Shown: positions 4,968 through 12,227, counted from the first letter of the stretch. The stretch is DNA of 12,500 nt from DASYAN01 sp036501345 (GCA_036501345.1 DASYAN010000049.1:1-12500); one strand, 5' to 3'. Program-made: numbers and translations. The notes: generated from the letters alone by a model not told the origin.

Positions 4968-7664
4968 ATGAAACCCAATTTGTTGAAAGTGGAGCGAGAA
5001 CTGCGTGGCTGGTCTCAGGCTAGGCTCGCTGAAGCATTGGGGACCACTACCCGAAGCGTGAGCCGCTGGGAGCAAGGAGTAGCTTTGCCCTATCCGCACT
5101 ATCGTCAAATGCTGTGTAATCTCTTTGGCAAGACTGCCCAAGAGCTAGGCCTGCTACCAGACGACTCCAGTGAGCATAACGATGAGCAGGAACCCTTTCC
5201 TCCCGATGCACCAGCCACTACAACACAGCTATCATTCCTGACCGATCCGGCTATCCCCGAAGCCTTGGGGGGGGCCGATAGCTTGTTAGGACGCGATGGA
5301 TTACTTCAGCAAATCAAGCAGTGCTTACTGGCCGCCAACAATCAGACACTGACGGCTCTCAATGGTTTACCTGGCATCGGCAAGACGACCCTGGCGGTCG
5401 CGCTGGTCAAGGATCAACAAGTACAGGCCCATTTCCGCGATGGCATCCTGTGGGCTGCCCTGGGACCTCGCCCCAATGTGCAGGGTCTGCTGGCTCGCTG
5501 GGGTGCTCTCTTAGGCATCAAACCAGCCGATATAGAAGACATTAATGACCGGGAGGCCTGGGGTCGAGCTCTGCGGGCTAGTATTGGCAATCGCCGTCTC
5601 CTGCTGGTCATCGATGATGCTTGGAGCGTGAAGAATGCACTGGCTTTTCAGGTGGGTGGGCCTGAGTGTGCCCACTTGCTAACCACCCGTTCGCCTCGGG
5701 TCGCCTCGGCCTTCGCCCAGTACGGAGCCATCGTCATTCCTGAACTACAGGAGGTCGATGGGTTGGCCTTGCTAGCCCGCTATGTTCCCCGGCTCGTCGA
5801 GCAAGATCCCCAAGACGCACGAGCCTTGGTGCGAGCAGTGGGTAGCTTACCATTGGCCTTGACCCTGATGGGCAAGTATCTGGCCGCTCAGGCCTCCACG
5901 GGACAACCCCGGCGCTTACAGGCCGCTCTAGCCAAGTTGCAGAATACAGAGGAACGCTTACGTGTGAGTATGCCAACCGGGCCTAGCGAACGGTCTTCCA
6001 GCCTTCCAGAAAACATTCCCCTCTCCCTACACGCCGTGATCACTATCAGTGCCCGCCAGCTTAGCGCTCCAGATCACGCAGCCTTGTGTGCTCTGACCGT
6101 TTTTCCACCAAAGCCGAACAGTTTCTCGGCAGAGGCAGCCCTGACTGTCTGCCAACAACCAGTTGAGACATTGAATGCCCTCTGGGAGGCTGGGCTGCTT
6201 GAGAATAGTGGGTACCAGCGCTACACTTTACATCGGACCATTGCCGACTATGCACAAACCCAAACCCAAGACATGATAGCACAACGACAACTAGTCAATT
6301 ACATGCTGCCTTATATCCAGACCCATGAGCAGGACTATGAAGCTCTGGAGCTAGAAACCACCAACATCCAGGCTGCCCTAGATACCTCAGTAGCCCTAGC
6401 AATGCCGCAAGCTACTCTAGAAGGAATGACAGCCTTGGTGAGCTTCTTGCGTGTGCGTGGGCGCTATAGTCTGGCCAACCAGTACCTACAGTCAGCCCTG
6501 GAGGCGGCAACGGTATTGGAGGACCCGATAGGGCAAACGAGCGTCCTACGCCATCTAGCTACCTTTGCAGAATTACGCGGGGACTACCGACAAGCCGAAC
6601 ACTTTGGCCAATTGGGACTCATCCTAGCCCGACAACTCGAACGAAGCGACGAAATGAGTGCATTGCTGAGCACTCTGGGACTTGTAGCCTTTCATCGCGG
6701 TGACTATGCCCAGGCAACTGCCAGCCTCGAAGAAGGGCTACGTCTGGCTCGACAGATAGATGATAGCGAGCAGATCTGTACCCTACTCAGTGAGCTCGGC
6801 AGAGTAGCTCAAGCTCAAGGAAACTATCCCAAGGCGGACGCATTTTATTACGAAGGACTCGCTCTGGCCTGGCAATACAAGCATGAGGAACTCATCGGTC
6901 GGCTACTGGCCTTCCTGGGAGCAAGCATACGAGAACAAGGCGACTATGATCAAGCGGAACAGTATTGCCTGGAAGGACTCGCTCTGGCCCGCGAGCAGGG
7001 ACATCGCGAACATCTGACTCATCTGCTAACTCAATTAGGAGCCATTGCCTATTATCGAGGACAGGACGAGCAAGCTGAAGCCCATTTTCAGGAAGGGTTA
7101 GCCATCGCACGCCAGATTGGGCACCGTGCTCAGATGTGTCGTCTACTGGCAAACCTGGGAGCACCTTTAGCAGAGCAGGGTGACTATGCTCAGGCAGAGC
7201 GCTACTTGCAAGAAGGAGTGGATCTGGCTCGTGAGTTGGGGAATCGGGATAGTTTACCCTTCTTGCTCATGAATCTTGGCAGAGCTATTGGGCACCAGGG
7301 AGATTATAATCGAGCCAATACCTGTTTCCAGGAAGGTGTCGAAGTGGCTCGCCAGATGGGATCACCATGGCTGATTAGCTCTGTTCTCAGAGACTGGGGA
7401 GATATACATCTCAAATATCAGCAACTGGATGCCGCTACCGCTGCTTTTAGCGAAGTCCTCAGCCTCACGAACAGTCCTGGACAGGACCCATACTTAATCG
7501 CACAAGCCACGTATGGACTAGCCCAGATTGCAGTCTTACGCGAAGATATTACCGAAGCTCATCAGCTGGGCACAGACAGCATGATAGCATTTAAAGCTTT
7601 AGGCCATAGCAAAGCCGAAGAAATCAGCGACTGGCTACAATCACTGACTGAAAAGGCAAAGTGA
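4968..7664 (+). CDS. XRE-type HTH / NB-ARC STAND ATPase / TPR protein
   Basis: An intact 898-residue cytoplasmic signalling ATPase of the STAND class, built like bacterial NLR-type regulators. Residues about 4-62 are an XRE/Cro helix-turn-helix (WSQARLAEALG, then TTTRSVSRWEQG). A polar linker follows, then NB-ARC: Walker A GLPGIGKTT (133-141), Walker B LLLVIDDAW (211-219), sensor HLLTTRS (236-242), GSLPLAL (292-298) and an LHR motif at 421-423 where plant and animal relatives have MHD. Residues 481-880 are ten 40-residue TPR units with G-D-Y...A at constant positions. Expected role: the TPRs sense a partner, ATP exchange opens the molecule, and the HTH binds DNA. The ATG at 4968 gives a full HTH; AGGG at 4952-4955 is a slightly distant Shine-Dalgarno sequence, and a TAG at 4965-4967 blocks extension. 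Neither the ligand nor the target genes can be read from the sequence; a defence role is possible but unsupported. Confidence 0.9.
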   Translation: MKPNLLKVERELRGWSQARLAEALGTTTRSVSRWEQGVALPYPHYRQMLCNLFGKTAQELGLLPDDSSEHNDEQEPFPPDAPATTTQLSFLTDPAIPEALGGADSLLGRDGLLQQIKQCLLAANNQTLTALNGLPGIGKTTLAVALVKDQQVQAHFRDGILWAALGPRPNVQGLLARWGALLGIKPADIEDINDREAWGRALRASIGNRRLLLVIDDAWSVKNALAFQVGGPECAHLLTTRSPRVASAFAQYGAIVIPELQEVDGLALLARYVPRLVEQDPQDARALVRAVGSLPLALTLMGKYLAAQASTGQPRRLQAALAKLQNTEERLRVSMPTGPSERSSSLPENIPLSLHAVITISARQLSAPDHAALCALTVFPPKPNSFSAEAALTVCQQPVETLNALWEAGLLENSGYQRYTLHRTIADYAQTQTQDMIAQRQLVNYMLPYIQTHEQDYEALELETTNIQAALDTSVALAMPQATLEGMTALVSFLRVRGRYSLANQYLQSALEAATVLEDPIGQTSVLRHLATFAELRGDYRQAEHFGQLGLILARQLERSDEMSALLSTLGLVAFHRGDYAQATASLEEGLRLARQIDDSEQICTLLSELGRVAQAQGNYPKADAFYYEGLALAWQYKHEELIGRLLAFLGASIREQGDYDQAEQYCLEGLALAREQGHREHLTHLLTQLGAIAYYRGQDEQAEAHFQEGLAIARQIGHRAQMCRLLANLGAPLAEQGDYAQAERYLQEGVDLARELGNRDSLPFLLMNLGRAIGHQGDYNRANTCFQEGVEVARQMGSPWLISSVLRDWGDIHLKYQQLDAATAAFSEVLSLTNSPGQDPYLIAQATYGLAQIAVLREDITEAHQLGTDSMIAFKALGHSKAEEISDWLQSLTEKAK
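6408..7607 (+). repeat. Ten in-register 120-bp TPR-coding repeats
   Basis: Residues 481-880 of the STAND protein divide into ten units of exactly 40 residues (120 bp) with no insertion or deletion. Gly or an equivalent sits at unit position 18, Tyr or Asp near position 20 and Ala at 23; the unit motif is roughly LG-x6-QGDYxQAE-x4-EGLxLARQ. The first unit and the last two are the most diverged and the central seven the most alike. Adjacent units share an 18-bp identical string (6852-6869 and 6972-6989), showing descent by tandem duplication. Confidence 0.85.
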
Positions 7665-7734
7665 CTGTGCCAATCAAGAAAGGTGTGACAAAATATAGCT
7701 CATCATCGTTCATTTCATAAATTCCTTTGCTCTA
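7665..7734. other. Spacer between the STAND gene and the IS
   Basis: These 70 bases follow the STAND stop codon. No hairpin with a T-run is visible, so transcription may continue into the IS. The spacer ends in TTGCTCTA, the left half of the split target palindrome. Confidence 0.4.
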
Positions 7735-7752
7735 AGAGACTGTCAGCTTCGC
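7735..7752 (+). repeat. Left terminal inverted repeat of the IS
   Basis: AGAGACTGTCAGCTTCGC, matching the right end (8668-8685) at all 18 positions in inverted orientation. Confidence 0.9.
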
Positions 7753-7816
7753 GTCGTGGAGCCGATAGAGGAAAGGAGAAGAATTAGGTAAAAAGCACAA
7801 GAATGGAGAAGAAGAG

Positions 7817-8662
7817 ATGGAAGACCGGAAAGCGTATCCCTCGGATCTGACCGATGCGGAGTGGGAAATCATGGAGCCCTTGATCCCGGCATTGTGCCCT
7901 GATGCCGCCCATGTGAAATACAGCCGACGCGAAATTGTCAATGCCATTCTCTACGTGCTCAGGAGCGGCTGTCCCTGGAGATTGCGGCCCAACGACCTGC
8001 CTGCCTGGGGAACCGTCCATGACTCCTTTCGGCAATGGCAAAAGCAAGGCATCTGGGATCAGGCCCTTGAAGCCCTACGCAAACAGATGCGAAAAAAGCA
8101 GGGGCGAGACGAGGAGCCCAGCGCTGCGGTGATTGATAGCCAGTCCATCAAAACCAGTGCGGTTCGTGGGGAAGCAAAGGGCTATGATGCGGGCAAGCAA
8201 ATCTGGGGAAGCAAAAGGCACCTGCTTGTCGATACGCAAGGCAATTTGATGGAGGTCTTGGTCACCGCAGCCAGTGCTTCGGACTTACAAGGCGGCAAGA
8301 AGTTGGTCGAGCCATTGAAAGAGCGCTTTCCCATGATGCAGCTCCTCTGGGGCGACGGTCATTACGGGGGACAGTTTCTGGAATGGGTCAAAGAGCATTT
8401 GGGGTGGATTGTGCAAACCGTGCGGCGTTTGGGCACTCCTCACGATGCCAACACCATTGAACCCAAGCCAAAGGCCAAGGATTCCAAGGGCCGTTTCACC
8501 GTCCTCCCCAGGAGGTGGGTCGTGGAACGTGCCTTTGGCTGGATTGTTAGGTGGCGTCGTCTGGCCCGCGACCATGAGGGCCTTCCGCAGACCTCCGAGG
8601 CTTTCATCAAGCTCTCTGCTTGCAGGCGCATGCTCTCCCATCTGGCTCCTGCTTTCCCGTGA
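7817..8662 (+). CDS. IS5-family transposase (IS427 group, DDE)
   Basis: Transposase of the enclosing IS, 281 residues in one frame. It cuts and joins the element ends using a DDE active site. Residues about 5-90 form the N-terminal DUF4096-type DNA-binding region (YPSDLTDAEWEIMEPL, then a GCPWRLRP segment). The catalytic residues are most likely D107 (AVIDSQS), D180 (LLWGDGHYGG) and E237 in the VVERAFGW-x3-RWRRLARD block, which is characteristic of the family. Many IS427 elements split the gene between two frames by programmed frameshifting; this one is continuous. GGAG at 7805-7808, eight bases before the ATG at 7817, supports the start. The gene lies wholly inside the 18-bp terminal repeats. 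Family assignment is secure; subgroup is from motif style and the TA target. Confidence 0.93.
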   Translation: MEDRKAYPSDLTDAEWEIMEPLIPALCPDAAHVKYSRREIVNAILYVLRSGCPWRLRPNDLPAWGTVHDSFRQWQKQGIWDQALEALRKQMRKKQGRDEEPSAAVIDSQSIKTSAVRGEAKGYDAGKQIWGSKRHLLVDTQGNLMEVLVTAASASDLQGGKKLVEPLKERFPMMQLLWGDGHYGGQFLEWVKEHLGWIVQTVRRLGTPHDANTIEPKPKAKDSKGRFTVLPRRWVVERAFGWIVRWRRLARDHEGLPQTSEAFIKLSACRRMLSHLAPAFP

Positions 8663-8667
8663 ACTCT

Positions 8668-8685
8668 GCGAAGCTGACAGTCTCT
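8668..8685 (-). repeat. Right terminal inverted repeat of the IS
   Basis: The reverse complement of 8668-8685 is identical to the left end. It starts six bases after the transposase stop codon. Confidence 0.9.
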
Positions 8686-8707
8686 TAGAGCAACCCTTCC
8701 GCTAACC

Positions 8708-8727
8708 AGCACCAAATTTAAGGTGCT
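8708..8727 (+). promoter_or_regulatory. Dyad AGCACC-N8-GGTGCT upstream of a small gene
   Basis: Perfect 6-bp arms (8708-8713 and 8722-8727) around AAATTTAA, ending 15 bases before the ribosome binding site of the gene at 8756. It could be an operator or a weak hairpin; no T-run follows, so it is not an intrinsic terminator. Confidence 0.3.
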
Positions 8728-8755
8728 ACAAATGATAAATAGAAAGGACACTAAT

Positions 8756-9205
8756 ATGGATGGAAAAGGAGGAAATGATAATACCTCAAAACATGAAAAA
8801 CAAAAATTTGGCACAAATGGTTCTGAAAATACACATAAATCTGAGACTAAATCCTTAAAACCTTGGGATTCGACTGCAAAACTAAACACGCAAAAAAAAG
8901 ATCCTGATACAAGTGAACCTAGAGATATCCCCATAGTTAAGCATGATCCCCTAATACAACCATTTGGGCCCGAATGGATGGCAAAACAATTAGACATCGC
9001 TCGCCAGTCTGGATACCTCCAATCAAAAGAGGGCAGCCAACAGCTGAGAGATCAGACATCTGAAACAGACGCTGGAGATAAAAATAAACCCCAAAGTCTC
9101 CATAAGCAACAGGCAAAAGAAACTCAACGTCGGCAGTTTGATGGCTCATATAGGCTTTTCACCGATTATCAAATACATGTGAGTAAGATTATAGAAGCTT
9201 ATTAA
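8756..9205 (+). CDS. Hydrophilic low-complexity hypothetical protein (149 aa)
   Basis: Function not recognised. The frame opens at 8723, but the ATG at 8756 is preferred because AAAGGA (8743-8748) lies seven bases before it; the in-frame ATGs at 8723 and 8732 have no ribosome binding site. The product is extremely polar (Lys, Asp, Asn, Gln, Thr, Ser, Glu), lacks Cys, and has no signal peptide or membrane span. Residues 1-65 and 90-125 look disordered. Two more ordered patches are PLIQPFGPEWMAKQLDIARQ (about residues 65-84) and the aromatic C-terminus SYRLFTDYQIHVSKIIEAY. Codon use is A+T-rich compared with the STAND gene and the transposase. It follows the IS by 70 bases. Without the IS it would lie about 140 bases after the STAND gene, so the two may once have shared transcription. 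Confidence 0.65.
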   Translation: MDGKGGNDNTSKHEKQKFGTNGSENTHKSETKSLKPWDSTAKLNTQKKDPDTSEPRDIPIVKHDPLIQPFGPEWMAKQLDIARQSGYLQSKEGSQQLRDQTSETDAGDKNKPQSLHKQQAKETQRRQFDGSYRLFTDYQIHVSKIIEAY

Positions 9206-9434
9206 AGTCCTTTGCCTTCTTGAGGCATGTGTCAAAAAGGGGCCATTCTGCTTGACAGTGTTGACCTTGTACGAGCACAAAACTGTCAAGTGGATTTGAC
9301 GCATGCCTGAGAATAAAATCTCTAGGACAGCAATGTTGCCATGAGGCAAGGTGAGAGGAGGAGATTATCCTCACTTCAAAAGAGCATCCCTCAAGGGAAT
9401 TTTGCCAACCTAGTAAAATCTTCTCCATGCTCAA
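9189..9434 (-). CDS. Weak Cys-containing short ORF
   Basis: Not recognised. An 81-codon frame opens at TTG 9434 (or ATG 9428), with GAGGAG six bases before the TTG. It has five Cys (17, 35, 36, 60, 70) and several His but no clear zinc-ribbon spacing. Its end overlaps the convergent gene at 8756-9205 by 17 bases. It could be a small protein, a remnant of a decayed mobile element, or chance; the ribosome binding site is its only real support. Confidence 0.2.
   Translation of the reverse strand: MSMEKILLGWQNSLEGCSFEVRIISSSHLASWQHCCPRDFILRHASNPLDSFVLVQGQHCQAEWPLFDTCLKKAKDFNKLL
9251..9290. repeat. 9-bp dyad with 22-nt spacer
   Basis: CTTGACAGT and ACTGTCAAG are perfect inverted repeats. The spacer holds a smaller TTGT-N6-ACAA pair, so a nested RNA hairpin is possible; a DNA-binding site is equally possible. 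Confidence 0.4.
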
Positions 9435-9485
9435 TGCGCACTCCTCAGATAACTCAACAGTAAAACTATCTTTTGTCCACTCCCC

Positions 9486-9523
9486 GACAAGTTACCTATG
9501 TTCCTAGAAGTCTGCAACTTGTC
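9486..9523. repeat. 8-bp dyad with 22-nt spacer
   Basis: GACAAGTT and AACTTGTC are perfect inverted repeats about 110 bases beyond the end of the receiver gene. The spacer contains TTCCTAGAA, itself nearly palindromic. Confidence 0.4.
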
Positions 9524-9631
9524 AGGTGTTTGCCACTTCTCAGATCGTCCCTCTGCCCATTATACTAAGCCGAGGTAAAGGGTATGACATCTGTAACTGA
9601 AAACAGTGCCTACAAGGTTGTTGCCAATAAA

Positions 9632-10003
9632 TTAGAGATATTTCTTGATCTTCTTTAATAAGAAATCGATATCAAATGGCTTGGCAATAAAATCCTCAGC
9701 TCCAGCTTCCCCAGAGGTTTGTTCGGCACTTGGATGGGCCGAGAGCATAATAATCGGAATATGCTTTGTCTCCTCTTGCTTCTTGAGCTGTTTAACTATC
9801 TCGCGGCCATCCTTACCTGAGAGCAATACATCGAGTAAAATAAGATCTGGAAGAGTGCTATTATAGATATTTTCCACATAGTCAACCTTATCCATTGCCA
9901 TAACTGTATACCCTTCCTCTTGCAAGACTATCCGCAGAAATTCTAATATATCAGGTTCATCGTCAACCACCAATATTTTTTTATTTTTGCTCTCTACATT
10001 CAT
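9632..10003 (-). CDS. Single-domain response regulator (CheY/Spo0F-like receiver)
   Basis: A 123-residue receiver domain with no output domain. It accepts phosphate from a histidine kinase, presumably the one encoded just upstream. Visible landmarks: acidic pair D14-D15 (LVVDDEPD), phospho-acceptor D58 (DLILLD), switch S88 (IIMLSAH), aromatic F105 and K108 (IAKPF). The frame extends to 10114, but the true start is the ATG at 10003, with GGAGGAG nine bases upstream; the extension would run into the kinase coding region. The gap from the kinase stop is 38 bases, so the two form one operon with the kinase first. With no DNA-binding domain it must act by protein contact, as a phosphorelay intermediate, or as a phosphate sink. 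Confidence 0.92.
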   Translation of the reverse strand: MNVESKNKKILVVDDEPDILEFLRIVLQEEGYTVMAMDKVDYVENIYNSTLPDLILLDVLLSGKDGREIVKQLKKQEETKHIPIIMLSAHPSAEQTSGEAGAEDFIAKPFDIDFLLKKIKKYL

Positions 10004-10041
10004 TTGTTGCTTCTCCTCCAAATTTTCCCTAAATTGCTTAT

Positions 10042-12144
10042 TTATTTTTGTGCACTCCGAAGAGGCAAGCTCACATAAAATGTTGATCCTTGGCCTTTTT
10101 GGCTCTCGAGCCATATCTGTCCATGATGTCGCATGACGATCTCATGGGAGATAAATAAGCCAATGCCAAGCCCTGGATATGTTTTCTCTTCCGGCTCCAT
10201 GACTTGATAGAAGCGCTCAAAAATGCGTGCTTGGTAGGATTCTACAATGCCAATGCCAAAATCCTGCACACTCAGCACAGCATGTTCTTGGTTCGCTGAG
10301 ACACGGACAATCACCTTGTCTGCTTGAGGCGAATACTTCATGGCATTCGTCAGCAGATTTATCAGTACTTGCCCAATGCGATCTCTATCCCCGAATACTC
10401 GTATATTCTCTTGGCCTTCGAATTGCAATTGATGTACTTTTGTCATTCCTTGCATAATCTCAATAGTTTCTTGCACCAGTACATCTAGATCAAAGTCTTC
10501 TTCTCGATATTCGAGCTTACCAACTTGGATTTTAGAAACGTCTAGCAAGTCACTAATCAGTTTCGTGAGTTTGTTCAGTTGGACATCAATTTTGGCAAGA
10601 AAAGATAGGCTACTTTCGTCCCCTTGCCTTGCTATGCGTCGTTGCAGCAAATTGGTAAAGCCCTTCAGCGCAGTGATAGGTGTTTTGAGTTCATGGCTAG
10701 CCATTCTAATAAATTCATCTTTACGCTGTTCAAGCACATACCGTTCGGTGATATCTGTAAAGACGTTGACGGCAAGCTGCACCTGTCCATACTCATCAAA
10801 AATAGGCTCTGCCTTTACTAACGACCAGTGTGTCTGACCTGTCGCGATATTCTCATACCGTACAATGGCTTGCACATTCCTCTCGCCTGCCAGTGCCCGA
10901 CGACCTGGAAGCTGCTCACTGGATAAGAGGTTCCCTACTTCATCCTTCATGGTAAACGTGCTCACAAGCCCTGTCAAGCTCTCAGTCCTTAGCGCCATAA
11001 CCATTGCTTCTGCTGAGGAAAACCCACAAAATTGTGCAGCAACATCGTTGACATAGATGAGACTTCCCTTTGTGTCTTGTACCGTGATCCCATCGGCAAC
11101 GTTCTGAAGGATGGCGTGCAATTCGTCTCTAGCCTGTTGTGCCTGCCGATATATAATTGCGTTATCTAATGCTATACCTGCTCTAAGACTTATTTCTTCA
11201 GCCAACGCTAAATCTGCTGGATCATAGCTTTTTCCTGACTCAATAGAAATAAATGTCAGTGCCCCAAACACATTCCCACGAACAATCAATGGGACAAGCA
11301 TTACAGACTTAACCCCTACCTGACGGTATAAGGCCAACTCTTCTTCAGTTCTGGCAGATGCGACAAGCATTTCATCTGTAATGGCTGCATAGAGTTCTGC
11401 TTTCCCAGTTCGTATGACTCGGGGCGCACCATTAGGATCTTGCAGATCAAGAAGATAGTGCTTACGCAATTCTTTGGCCCATTGTACTTTTGCCGGGTCT
11501 TTATGAGCAACTTCAACGAGTTCCAAATGTCCTTCAGAATTCACCAGATCAACAGTAAACCAATCGGCAAACTGTGGCACAACCAATCGAGCAAGATCAG
11601 AAAGTGTCGTCTGGTAATCAAGGGAGGATGCCAAGACTTTGCTGACTTCATTGAGAAATTGTGCATGTTTCTCTGCTTTTCTCTGTGCAGTGATATCGCG
11701 TCCAATCGTTGATGCTCCGATAATTTTCCCTAAGGCGTCTTTAATGGGAGAAATGGTAACCATAACCGTGATGCGGACACCATCCTTGCGCACTCTTGTC
11801 GTTTCATAATGGTCAATCTTCTGCCCATCTTTGAGCCGTTGCATAATCGAAGTCAGATCATCACGAAGTTCTTCTGGAACAATAGTCGCGATAGGCTGGC
11901 CAATGATTTCTTGTGCGGTATAGCCATACAGTCTTTCTGCGGCAGGATTCCAGCTTGTGATAATCCCATCAAGTGTCTTTCCTAGAATAGCGTCATCCGA
12001 AGATTCTACAATTGCTGCTAAATACAATTGATAAGGGTTTTCTTGAATCTGATCCGTACTTTGCTCTCCCTGTCCTTGAGGAGCATTTTCCAGGAAATCT
12101 GGCTGAAAATGTACATGTGCGTCTTTTGAAGTTTTTTGAGACAT
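10042..12144 (-). CDS. Soluble PAS-GAF-PAS sensor histidine kinase
   Basis: A 700-residue cytoplasmic kinase with no membrane segment. In order: PAS with PAC (about 42-155, ILGKTLDGIITSWNPAAERL), GAF (about 178-330), second PAS (about 340-470, IYVNDVAAQFCGF), HisKA with phospho-acceptor H484 (MASHELKTP), and HATPase: N-box N596/N600 (INLLTNAMKYS), G1 DFGIGI (628-633), F-box FERFYQV (642-648), G2 GLGIGLFIS (658-666). All catalytic motifs are intact. It should autophosphorylate H484 and pass phosphate to the receiver encoded 38 bases downstream. The signal is intracellular, perhaps redox, light or a small ligand through PAS or GAF; no haem or bilin cysteine is evident, so the ligand is unknown. 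The ATG at 12144 has GGAG 13 bases upstream, a rather long spacing, but starts a sensible polar N-terminus. Confidence 0.93.
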   Translation of the reverse strand: MSQKTSKDAHVHFQPDFLENAPQGQGEQSTDQIQENPYQLYLAAIVESSDDAILGKTLDGIITSWNPAAERLYGYTAQEIIGQPIATIVPEELRDDLTSIMQRLKDGQKIDHYETTRVRKDGVRITVMVTISPIKDALGKIIGASTIGRDITAQRKAEKHAQFLNEVSKVLASSLDYQTTLSDLARLVVPQFADWFTVDLVNSEGHLELVEVAHKDPAKVQWAKELRKHYLLDLQDPNGAPRVIRTGKAELYAAITDEMLVASARTEEELALYRQVGVKSVMLVPLIVRGNVFGALTFISIESGKSYDPADLALAEEISLRAGIALDNAIIYRQAQQARDELHAILQNVADGITVQDTKGSLIYVNDVAAQFCGFSSAEAMVMALRTESLTGLVSTFTMKDEVGNLLSSEQLPGRRALAGERNVQAIVRYENIATGQTHWSLVKAEPIFDEYGQVQLAVNVFTDITERYVLEQRKDEFIRMASHELKTPITALKGFTNLLQRRIARQGDESSLSFLAKIDVQLNKLTKLISDLLDVSKIQVGKLEYREEDFDLDVLVQETIEIMQGMTKVHQLQFEGQENIRVFGDRDRIGQVLINLLTNAMKYSPQADKVIVRVSANQEHAVLSVQDFGIGIVESYQARIFERFYQVMEPEEKTYPGLGIGLFISHEIVMRHHGQIWLESQKGQGSTFYVSLPLRSAQK

Positions 12145-12215
12145 AGGTACTTGTCATCTCCCTTGAAAGCCAAAAATGAAAGAGTAACCTAACTTATATA
12201 CGTCCCATATCCCTG

Positions 12216-12227
12216 TCACAGATGTGA
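12216..12227. promoter_or_regulatory. Short dyad TCACA-GA-TGTGA upstream of the kinase
   Basis: Perfect 5-bp arms about 75 bases before the kinase ATG, next to an A+T-rich TATATA stretch (12195-12200) that may hold the -10 region. Its half-sites resemble those of the dyad at 4916-4931 (CTCACA...TGTGAG). No confident -35 sequence was found. Confidence 0.2.

Larger units (their letters stand above)
7735..8685 (+). mobile_element. IS5-family (IS427-like) insertion sequence, complete
   Basis: The element is 951 bp. Its ends are perfect 18-bp inverted repeats, AGAGACTGTCAGCTTCGC at 7735-7752 and its complement at 8668-8685. TA at 7733-7734 and 8686-8687 is the likely target duplication. Joining the flanks with one TA restores TTGCTCTAGAGCAA, a perfect 14-bp palindrome cut at its centre. 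It carries one uninterrupted transposase gene. With intact ends and an intact gene it looks recent and potentially active. An alternative reading, in which the palindromic flanks belong to longer 26-bp ends without a TA duplication, cannot be excluded from one copy. Confidence 0.9.
9206..9631. other. Region without a firm gene, containing two long-spacer dyads
   Basis: The 426 bases between the hydrophilic gene and the receiver gene hold the weak ORF above and two perfect dyads: CTTGACAGT (9251-9259) with ACTGTCAAG (9282-9290), and GACAAGTT (9486-9493) with AACTTGTC (9516-9523). Each has a 22-base spacer. No intrinsic terminator with a T-run is evident downstream of the receiver gene. Confidence 0.5.

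Noticed and set aside
8440..8997. Minus-strand 185-codon ORF across the IS right end
   Set aside because: It runs antisense through the transposase and the IS boundary and is rich in Phe, Ser and Cys; a shadow frame created by the insertion.
9146..9349. Minus-strand 67-codon ORF
   Set aside because: No ribosome binding site, and it overlaps the end of the hydrophilic gene; the other minus frame with GAGGAG is the better of two weak options.
10004..10114. Longer start for the receiver at 10114
   Set aside because: It would overlap the kinase coding end and has no ribosome binding site, whereas GGAGGAG precedes the ATG at 10003 and the protein then begins with a normal receiver.
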